A DNA stretch of 7,546 bases from Rhodospirillaceae bacterium (lineage in GTDB: Bacteria; Pseudomonadota; Alphaproteobacteria; Rhodospirillales; Magnetovibrionaceae): NCBI GenBank assembly GCA_029883045.1, contig JAOUJU010000079.1, positions 1-7,546 of the forward strand, given 5' to 3'. Below, piece by piece: positions 1 through 5,206 of this stretch (its first letter is position 1; each line of letters starts with the position of its first letter). The translations under genes and the position numbers were made by a program. The notes beneath the pieces were generated by a model, which saw only the letters and a program-made list of their open reading frames with translations, ran no database searches and was not told the DNA's origin.

Positions 1-118
1 TCCTCCCGATGATTGTTTGTTTCACCGTTAATAATTGAATTAGGGAAGAACTAATTCAATGGTTATTAAAAATGTTTAATTAATAATAATAACAATTATT
101 TTATGGACTATTTTTATA
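1..118 (-). promoter_or_regulatory. AT-rich upstream region of a possible minus-strand gene beyond the left edge
   Basis: No open reading frame of note lies here. On the minus strand the extreme left end reads GGGAGGA (positions 7 to 1), a good Shine-Dalgarno match, so a minus-strand gene may start just outside the window. That would make this stretch its promoter and leader. The DNA is very AT-rich and contains several weak -10-like hexamers but no convincing -35/-10 pair, so I do not place a promoter. The gene itself cannot be seen. Confidence 0.35.
28..69. repeat. Imperfect inverted repeat (hairpin) in the AT-rich leader region
   Basis: TTGAATTAG at 35-43 is perfectly complementary to CTAATTCAA at 51-59 across a 7-base loop. 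The pairing continues outward: 34 pairs with 60, then after a 3-base bulge (61-63) six more A/T pairs form between 28-33 and 64-69. No T-run follows on either strand, so it is not an intrinsic terminator. It could be an operator, or a stem in the 5' leader of the gene to the left. The repeat is seen directly; the function is not known. Confidence 0.5.
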
Positions 119-156
119 CCAAAAAAAGGGCCGCACAATTGGCGACCCCTTTTTGT
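119..156 (-). terminator. Intrinsic terminator of the serC-serA operon
   Basis: Read on the minus strand, 21 to 58 bases after the serA stop codon, a GC-rich stem (GGG, bulged G, TCGC / GCGG, CCC) with a CAATTGT loop is flanked by an A-run on its 5' side and a run of seven T on its 3' side (127 down to 121). The A/T flanks extend the stem. The plus strand also has a T-run after the hairpin (150-154, then 156-159), so it may work in both directions, although one stem pair is a G-U wobble only in the minus-strand RNA. Confidence 0.85.
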
Positions 157-176
157 TTTAATTTGTTATTGCATAA

Positions 177-1754
177 CTAAAATCTTAGTTGCTGGGCCCG
201 AACTACCTGCGGCAGGGCACGGATTTCATCCATAACTTGCTCATCTATCAACTGATCGATCTCAATCAATGCAATTGCATCGGAACCTGCGGCTGCCCGG
301 CCAAGGTTAAAGGTTGCAATGTTAATTTCAGAATTACCCAAAAGCATGCCCAACGCACCAATAAACCCCGGTTTATCACGGTTGGTAATAAACAGCATGT
401 TTTCACCCAGTTTTGCGTCCATTGGGATGCCTTTTATTTCCACAATCCGTGGCTCTGCCCCAGCAAACAAAGTGCCGGCGATAGAGCGGGTTTGTTTTTC
501 GGTCGTTACCGTCAGGCGGATCATTGTCTGATAGGCACTAGGTCGTTCGTGCTTGATCTCGGTAATATCAATATCGCGCTCTTTGGCAACTACGGGGGCC
601 GAAACCATGTTTACGCTTTCCAACAACGGGGTAAGAATGCCAGCCAGAATTACTGAGGTTATTGGCTTGGTGTTTAATTCCGAACATTGGCCTTCATATT
701 CAATGGTGACAGATTTTATCCCCGACTGGGTTAGTTGCCCAGCAAACCCGCCCAGTTGTTCGGCCAGTTTAAGGTATGGTTTTAAGCGCGGTGCTTCTTC
801 GGCTGTAACTGATGGCATATTAAGTGCGTTTTCAACCGCACCGTTTAACAGATAATCAGAAATTTGTTCGGCAATTTGAACCGCAACGTTTTCTTGTGCT
901 TCGGATGTGCTGGCGCCCAAATGCGGGGTGCAAACAACATTTTCTAGGCTAAATAATGCATTATTAACCGCTGGCTCTTCTTCAAACACATCTAGTGCGG
1001 CACCCGCCACATGGCCGCTATCAATTGCTGCTTTTAATGCAACCTCATCGACCAAACCACCACGCGCGCAGTTAATTATGCGAACACCTTTTTTCATTTT
1101 AGCCATAGCGTCGCCATTAACGATATTGCGGGTGGAATCTGTAAGCGGTGTGTGCAGGGTCAGAAAATCAATGCGGGGGAAAAGCTCATCCAGTTCAACC
1201 TTTTCCACACCTAAATCAATCGCGCGTTCCGGTGATAAATATGGATCATACGCAATAACCTTCATCTTTAGCCCTTGGGCGCGATCAGCCACGACTGAGC
1301 CAATATTGCCACAGCCAATTAGGCCGAGGGTTTTGCCCATAAGTTCAACCCCCATGAAACGAGATTTTTCCCATTTGCCTGCATGGGTCGATGCATTGGC
1401 CGCTGGTATATCACGCGCAACAGCCATCATCATGGCGATTGCGTGCTCGGCCGTGGTGATGGCATTTCCAAATGGTGTGTTCATCACCACAATACCGGCA
1501 GCGGTAGCGGCGTGAATATCAACGTTATCCACCCCGATGCCAGCCCGGCCAATTACTTTTAAGTTATTAGCAGATGCGATTATGTCTGCTGTTGCTTTGG
1601 TTGCCGAACGAATGGCAAGACCATCATATTCACCGATTTTTGCTTTAAGTTCATCTGGTTTAAGGTTGGTTATAACGTCAACTTCAACACCGCGATCTTT
1701 AAATATTTGTTCGGCACGGGGGCTCATTTTGTCAGAAATAAGTACCTTGGGCAT
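177..1754 (-). CDS. serA: D-3-phosphoglycerate dehydrogenase, long form with ACT domain
   Basis: This cytoplasmic enzyme oxidises 3-phospho-D-glycerate with NAD+ to 3-phosphohydroxypyruvate, the committed step of phosphorylated serine synthesis. The 525 residues fit the long PGDH form. Residues 1-100 and about 285-310 form the substrate-binding domain, with GRAGIGVDNVD at 69-79. The Rossmann NAD domain carries GCGNIG at 147-152. The catalytic set is visible: Arg231 in CARGG, Glu260 in FEEEP and His278 in TPHLGAST. An intervening allosteric substrate-binding domain spans about 315-445. A C-terminal ACT domain starts near 452 (NRDKPGFIGALG at 458-469); in this family ACT domains bind serine for feedback control, which is family knowledge and not tested here. 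The ATG is preceded by AAGGAG at a 9-base spacing. serC ends 18 bases upstream, so the two genes are almost certainly co-transcribed, and a terminator follows. The gene is intact. Confidence 0.97.
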   Translation of the reverse strand: MPKVLISDKMSPRAEQIFKDRGVEVDVITNLKPDELKAKIGEYDGLAIRSATKATADIIASANNLKVIGRAGIGVDNVDIHAATAAGIVVMNTPFGNAITTAEHAIAMMMAVARDIPAANASTHAGKWEKSRFMGVELMGKTLGLIGCGNIGSVVADRAQGLKMKVIAYDPYLSPERAIDLGVEKVELDELFPRIDFLTLHTPLTDSTRNIVNGDAMAKMKKGVRIINCARGGLVDEVALKAAIDSGHVAGAALDVFEEEPAVNNALFSLENVVCTPHLGASTSEAQENVAVQIAEQISDYLLNGAVENALNMPSVTAEEAPRLKPYLKLAEQLGGFAGQLTQSGIKSVTIEYEGQCSELNTKPITSVILAGILTPLLESVNMVSAPVVAKERDIDITEIKHERPSAYQTMIRLTVTTEKQTRSIAGTLFAGAEPRIVEIKGIPMDAKLGENMLFITNRDKPGFIGALGMLLGNSEINIATFNLGRAAAGSDAIALIEIDQLIDEQVMDEIRALPQVVRAQQLRF

Positions 1755-1772
1755 TTTATTATTCTCCTTAAA

Positions 1773-2939
1773 TTAATTTGTGCTGGAATTAACTGTGGCA
1801 AATGCCCAGTCGAGCCATGGCAATAATTTTTCAATGTCAGATGTTTCAACCGTAGCACCAGCCCAAATACGCAAACCCGCAGGCGCGTCGCGGTAGCCAC
1901 CGATGTCATAGGCGACACCTTCGCCGTCTAGCAATTTAACCATCTGTTTTAGCTGTGCACCCTGTTCATCATCGCTAAGTGCGGTGAAAGAACTATCGGT
2001 CACCTTCAGGCAAACTGATGTATTGGAACGGACCATAGTGTTTGCAGCTAAAAATCCGGCCCAATCGCTTTTTTCCACCCAATCTTCAATAGCTTTAAGG
2101 TTAGCGTTTGAGCGGCGCATCAATTCTGCCCGGCCACCAATTTGTTCGGCCCACTTTAGTCCATCAATGGCATCTTCAACCGCCAACATTGAAGGTGTAT
2201 TAATTGTTTCGCCTTTGAAAATTCCAGCAATAAGCTTACCAGACTTAGCCATGGTGAAAATTTTTGGCATCGGCCATGTTGGGGTATGGCCTTCAAGGCG
2301 CGCCACCGCACGCGGGGAAAGAATAATCATTCCGTGCTGGGCTTCGCCACCCATAACTTTTTGCCACGAATATGTGGTGACATCTAATTTGTCCCACGGC
2401 AATTCCATAGCAAATGCGGCCGAAGTAGCATCACAAATGGTTATGCCTTCGCGGTCAACGGGTATCCAATCGCCATTGGGCACCTTTACGCCTGACGTTG
2501 TTCCGTTCCATGCAAAAACCACATCACGAGAAAAATCAACCGCGCCCAAATTTGCCAGCTCGCCATAATCGGCATCAAGCAAACGCGTATCAGAAATTTT
2601 AAGCTGTTTGATTATGTCGCCGGCCCAGCCCGAACCAAAACTTTCCCACGCCAAAACGTCAACCGGGCGGGTACCTAAAAATGACCAAAGCGCCATTTCC
2701 ACCGCACCAGTATCAGATGCGGGCACAATGCCAATTTGATAATCATCGGGTATGCTTAAAATAGCGCGGGTGCGATCAATTACCTCGGCCAGTTTGGCCT
2801 TACCCGGGCCTGAGCGATGCGAACGACCGACAAGTGCGCCGGATAACGCATCAACCGTCCAGCCGGGACGTTTGGCACAAGGGCCAGATGAAAAATTAGG
2901 ATTTGCCGGCTTGGTGACCGGCTTTTGGATATTAGTCAT
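1773..2939 (-). CDS. serC: Phosphoserine aminotransferase (alphaproteobacterial type)
   Basis: This PLP-dependent class-V aminotransferase converts 3-phosphohydroxypyruvate and glutamate to O-phospho-L-serine and 2-oxoglutarate. It is the step after SerA, and the enzyme can also act in pyridoxine synthesis. At 388 residues it matches the longer alphaproteobacterial subtype and not the ~360-residue E. coli type. The N-terminus has the family motif NFSSGPCAKRPGW (15-27). The PLP-contacting aspartate is in CDATSA (169-174). The Schiff-base lysine is expected at Lys194 in SWQK, followed by VMGGEAQHG. NTPS lies at 247-250, and the C-terminal APAGLRIWAGATVE lies at 352-365. The ATG at 2939 immediately follows a run of seven T. 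Its Shine-Dalgarno (GGGAG) lies in the 3' arm of a hairpin, so translation as well as transcription is probably controlled. It is the first gene of the operon with serA. Confidence 0.97.
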   Translation of the reverse strand: MTNIQKPVTKPANPNFSSGPCAKRPGWTVDALSGALVGRSHRSGPGKAKLAEVIDRTRAILSIPDDYQIGIVPASDTGAVEMALWSFLGTRPVDVLAWESFGSGWAGDIIKQLKISDTRLLDADYGELANLGAVDFSRDVVFAWNGTTSGVKVPNGDWIPVDREGITICDATSAAFAMELPWDKLDVTTYSWQKVMGGEAQHGMIILSPRAVARLEGHTPTWPMPKIFTMAKSGKLIAGIFKGETINTPSMLAVEDAIDGLKWAEQIGGRAELMRRSNANLKAIEDWVEKSDWAGFLAANTMVRSNTSVCLKVTDSSFTALSDDEQGAQLKQMVKLLDGEGVAYDIGGYRDAPAGLRIWAGATVETSDIEKLLPWLDWAFATVNSSTN

Positions 2940-2975
2940 AAAAAAACTCCCTTCGTTACGAGCCAGCGAAGGGAG
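2940..2975 (-). terminator. Attenuator hairpin T2 that also sequesters the serC Shine-Dalgarno
   Basis: On the minus strand CTCCCTTCG (2975-2967) and CGAAGGGAG (2955-2947) form a perfect 9-bp stem with an 11-base loop, followed directly by seven T (2946-2940) and then the serC ATG. It has the form of an intrinsic terminator, and its 3' arm holds GGGAG, the only good ribosome-binding site for serC, 7 bases before ATG. If it forms it should block transcription, translation or both. Its 5' arm can instead pair with the 3' arm of the upstream terminator T1. Confidence 0.85.
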
Positions 2976-2981
2976 ATATCC

Positions 2982-3023
2982 TTAAATGAAACTTTGGCTT
3001 CCTGATATTAAGCGCACTTGCAC
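2982..3023 (-). CDS. Possible serine-rich leader peptide upstream of serC (speculative)
   Basis: A short minus-strand reading frame, GTG at 3023 (or GTG at 3017) to TAA at 2984-2982, would encode a 13-residue peptide ending in ISGSQSFI. Three of its codons are serine (TCA 3005-3003, AGC 2999-2997, AGT 2993-2991). The stop lies 6 bases before the T2 hairpin, an arrangement reminiscent of leader-peptide attenuators. Against it: both starts are GTG, the ribosome-binding site is poor (ACGGG), and the predicted stalling logic is awkward. It may be chance. Confidence 0.2.
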   Translation of the reverse strand: MQVRLISGSQSFI

Positions 3024-3044
3024 CCGTGGCAGGAAATAAGTCTC

Positions 3045-3076
3045 AAAAAAAGCCCTTCGCCTTTCGGCAGAAGGGT
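3045..3076 (-). terminator. Intrinsic terminator T1 downstream of the SLC13-type gene
   Basis: On the minus strand CCCTTC, a bulged T, GCC, loop GAAA, GGC, GAAGGG (3075-3053) forms a 9-bp stem with a stable GNRA tetraloop, followed by seven T (3051-3045). This is a textbook intrinsic terminator. It would end transcripts from the SLC13-type gene and from any small RNA starting near 3139. Because it lies upstream of serC on the same strand, it either insulates serC or takes part in its attenuation. Confidence 0.88.
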
Positions 3077-3139
3077 CGCGCTCCGTTGGGGGAACGTGGC
3101 CCGCCGCCCTTATAGGGCGAGTCCCCACATAAGCGCAAT
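3045..3139 (-). ncRNA. Candidate small structured RNA of about 95 nt
   Basis: This GC-rich, non-coding stretch folds into a closed unit on the minus strand. An outer stem pairs GCGCUU (3136-3131) with GAGCGC (3083-3078). A second stem pairs GUGGGGAC (3128-3121) with GUUCCCCCAAC (3095-3085), with bulges. A hairpin CGCCC-UAUAA-GGGCG (3119-3105) follows, leaving GCGGGCCAC partly unpaired. Terminator T1 forms the 3' end. A promoter-like pair at 3146-3174 would start the RNA near 3139, right beside the outer stem. I do not recognise the family with certainty. It could be an independent sRNA, an extended serC leader, or the structured 3' end of the upstream mRNA. Confidence 0.5.
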
Positions 3140-3145
3140 AGCAAT

Positions 3146-3174
3146 TTTTTAGACCCCGTAATACCACGGCACAA
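3146..3174 (-). promoter_or_regulatory. Possible sigma-70 promoter inside the 3' end of the SLC13-type gene
   Basis: On the minus strand TTGTGC (3174-3169) and TAAAAA (3151-3146) are separated by exactly 17 bases, and the -10 overlaps the stop codon of the upstream gene. The matches to consensus are moderate (3/6 and 4/6). The predicted start at about 3139 is an A just before the first stem of the GC-rich RNA. I see no better promoter for serC between T1 and T2, so this may also feed the serC leader by read-through. Confidence 0.35.
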
Positions 3175-5083
3175 ACAGGGTAAAAGCGGCCCATACAACC
3201 AATATCAACGGCAGGCCAACCCTGGCAAAATCGGAAAATTTATAGTGTCCCGGCGCCATAACCAAAAGGTTAGTTTGATAACCAATGGGCGATGCAAAAG
3301 AACAGTTTGCCGCAAACACCACCGCGACTGCAAATGCGGTGGGTGATGCACCCAGACTATGGGCCAAATCAATCGCAATCGGGGTAAACAGTACCGCCAT
3401 CGCTTTGGAGCTAATAATATTGGTAAGGCCAACCATGGTTATGAAAAAAACCGAAAGTATCACTGTGGGCGTCGCCCCGGAAAATGCACCAACAACCGCA
3501 TTAGCGATAAAGTGCGCACCATTTGTTTCATGCATTGCAACACCCATGGCCAATGCTGCGGGGATCATGGTTAGGATTTTACTATCAACCGCACGTGCGG
3601 CTTGGCGAATATTCATAACCCCCAATGCCACCATGGCCGATGCACCACTAAGTGCGGCTGCCACAATAGGCAGTATCCCGCTGGCCGATGTTATGACCAC
3701 AAACAATAAAATAAATGCAGCAGGTTTTGCATGATGCACCGCCGGCAATTCGGCGGCCGACCATTCAATTAAAACCACGTCCGTATTAAGGCGCAAATCA
3801 CGAACCGCTTCGGGGCTGCCCTGCAACAACAACACGTCACCTGCTTGCAAACGAATGTCGGTCATCCGGGTGCGTATCATGCGCGATCTGCGTTGCACAC
3901 CCAACACAATGCATTGGGTTTTGTAGCGAAAACCAATTTGCTGCAGCGTTTGCCCAATAAGACGCGATATGGGCGGCACCATGGCTTCGGCCAGCACCCG
4001 CTCGCCACCATGCCACGGGGTATCGTCAATGTTATCATCGGGGCTATCGTCGGGGCCGTTGTCGGGTTTATTTTCGGCAATACCCGAAAAGCCAATGTGC
4101 GGAACCTGACCTGCGGCGGCATCGTCACCCAAATCTGGGTATAGACCCTTAGGGTCATGGGTCAAGGCTTCGGCTAATTCGGCGCGTGTTGCCGCAACCA
4201 CCAACACATCGCCCACGGTTGCGGTAAAATCTTCAAACGGGGGCAGTATGGCAACCTCGTCACGCTGCACCATGCGCAACGTCATGTTTCCCAATCCTGT
4301 GAAAATACCACCACGGGCCTGTTCGCCCAACAATTTAGAACCTTCGCCGATTTTTATTTGCGCAATGTATTGCCGCCCGCCTGTGCCCGCACCGCCCACT
4401 AATGTTTCGGCCATGGCTTCGCGCCGGGGCAAAACAAACGGCGCTATAACTAGTAGATAAATCATGCCGGCAAATGCCAACACTAGGCCTGGAATTGTAA
4501 AATCAAAAAATGAGAATTCATTTTCACCCATCACCAACAATGATGAATTAACCAACAAGTTTGAACCCGAACCAATAAGGGTGGTCATCCCACCTAAGAT
4601 TGCAGCAAATGATAGCGGCATCATTACCTTGCTAGCTGGTAAATCGAACCGTTCGCCCAGTGCCTGCATGATGGGGATGAATATAACAACCACTGGAATA
4701 TTATTAAGAAACGCACTTACGCCCAGCACCGTAAGCAACACCGCCATTATGGAAAGCCATTGGTGGCCACCGCATTTATCCAAAATTATGCGCGCCACCA
4801 CATCCAAAACACCGGTGCGGACCATGCCTTGACCAACCACCAATAACGCTAAAACGGTTATGAGCGCCGGATTGGCGAAACCAGCTAAAATTACTTCAGG
4901 TGAGAGGCTGCCCGCGCCCTGCCCGCCGACTGGAAAAAAGGTGAAAAAAACCATCAGTACGCAAAGCACACCAAGGGATATGACCTCAATTGAGATGCGC
5001 TCCCACGCATAAAGGGCAAAGGTGCCAGCTATTATGGCGAAAGTAACCCACATTTCAAAAGTGTATGCGCCTACTGTTTGCAT
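3149..5083 (-). CDS. SLC13/DASS-type anion permease with two TrkA-C (RCK_C) domains
   Basis: This inner-membrane protein probably couples cation (Na+ or H+) entry to uptake of a divalent anion; sulfate or dicarboxylates are the usual substrates of the family. Its 644 residues divide into an N-terminal membrane half (about 10-218), a cytoplasmic centre (about 222-440) and a C-terminal membrane half (about 452-642). The permease motifs NNIPVVVIFIP (127-137) and GSGSNLLVN (171-179) have counterparts in the second half: GLTNIISSKA (552-561) and SPIGYQTNLL (598-607), the expected inverted-repeat arrangement. Two RCK_C-like modules lie at about 236-300 (ending GDVLVVAATRAEL) and 364-440 (ending GDVLLLQGSPEAV). 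They are joined by a Pro/Asp-rich linker at 337-361. The ATG has only a weak Shine-Dalgarno; Met11 is an alternative start. The gene is divergent from the SulP gene and ends in terminator T1. The substrate cannot be read from the sequence. Confidence 0.9.
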   Translation of the reverse strand: MQTVGAYTFEMWVTFAIIAGTFALYAWERISIEVISLGVLCVLMVFFTFFPVGGQGAGSLSPEVILAGFANPALITVLALLVVGQGMVRTGVLDVVARIILDKCGGHQWLSIMAVLLTVLGVSAFLNNIPVVVIFIPIMQALGERFDLPASKVMMPLSFAAILGGMTTLIGSGSNLLVNSSLLVMGENEFSFFDFTIPGLVLAFAGMIYLLVIAPFVLPRREAMAETLVGGAGTGGRQYIAQIKIGEGSKLLGEQARGGIFTGLGNMTLRMVQRDEVAILPPFEDFTATVGDVLVVAATRAELAEALTHDPKGLYPDLGDDAAAGQVPHIGFSGIAENKPDNGPDDSPDDNIDDTPWHGGERVLAEAMVPPISRLIGQTLQQIGFRYKTQCIVLGVQRRSRMIRTRMTDIRLQAGDVLLLQGSPEAVRDLRLNTDVVLIEWSAAELPAVHHAKPAAFILLFVVITSASGILPIVAAALSGASAMVALGVMNIRQAARAVDSKILTMIPAALAMGVAMHETNGAHFIANAVVGAFSGATPTVILSVFFITMVGLTNIISSKAMAVLFTPIAIDLAHSLGASPTAFAVAVVFAANCSFASPIGYQTNLLVMAPGHYKFSDFARVGLPLILVVWAAFTLFVPWYYGV

Positions 5084-5206
5084 GAACCAAGATTAGCCCT
5101 TTTTGCCAAAGTTTTGGAAAAATTCGCCATAAAAAAAGAAAACTTCTGGCAATATAGGGACGAAGGGGATAGGTTCCCATTTTTCAAATTCCAAGGTCTA
5201 CCCCTA
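5084..5206. promoter_or_regulatory. Divergent promoter region between the two anion transporter genes
   Basis: If the SulP gene starts at the GTG at 5207, these 123 bases must hold the promoters of both transporter genes. On the minus strand TTGCCA (5/6 to the -35 consensus) lies near 5149-5154, but no well-spaced -10 follows. On the plus strand CAATATAGG near 5150-5160 is -10-like without a clear -35. ATAGG occurs twice (about 5154 and 5170), and GGGA-TAGGT-TCCC (about 5166-5178) is a short inverted repeat that could be a regulator site. These are weak signals only. Confidence 0.4.

Larger units (their letters stand above)
2940..3035 (-). promoter_or_regulatory. serC leader RNA element (two hairpins, serC motif-like)
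   Basis: In the minus-strand RNA the first hairpin pairs UUCCUG (3035-3030) with CAGGAA (3004-2999). An inner CCAC/GUG pairing inside it leaves a GGGUGCAA loop. A linker of about 23 nt follows, then the terminator-like hairpin at 2975-2947 next to the start codon. A two-hairpin cis-regulatory 'serC motif' is described upstream of serC in Alphaproteobacteria (established knowledge), and the position and architecture here match it. I could not run the covariance model. The inducing signal is unknown; serine level is the obvious guess. Confidence 0.7.

Noticed and set aside
907..1515. 202-residue plus-strand reading frame inside serA
   Set aside because: It is antisense to the conserved catalytic core of serA, with no recognisable motifs; a shadow frame.
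1984..2568. 194-residue plus-strand reading frame inside serC
   Set aside because: It is antisense to intact serC with its PLP-site motifs and has no independent support.
3045..3139. 6S RNA (ssrS), because GCGGGCCAC followed by UUCCCC resembles the GCGGGCCAGUCCCC segment of E. coli 6S
   Set aside because: Only about 95 nt are available between the predicted start and T1, too short for a 6S rod of 150-200 nt, and the resemblance covers one short segment. Not excluded without a covariance-model search.
2982..3194. 70-residue minus-strand reading frame spanning the serC upstream region
   Set aside because: It starts inside the SLC13-type gene in another frame, runs through terminator T1 and the structured RNA, and has no family-like features. 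Only its last 13 codons were considered as a leader peptide.
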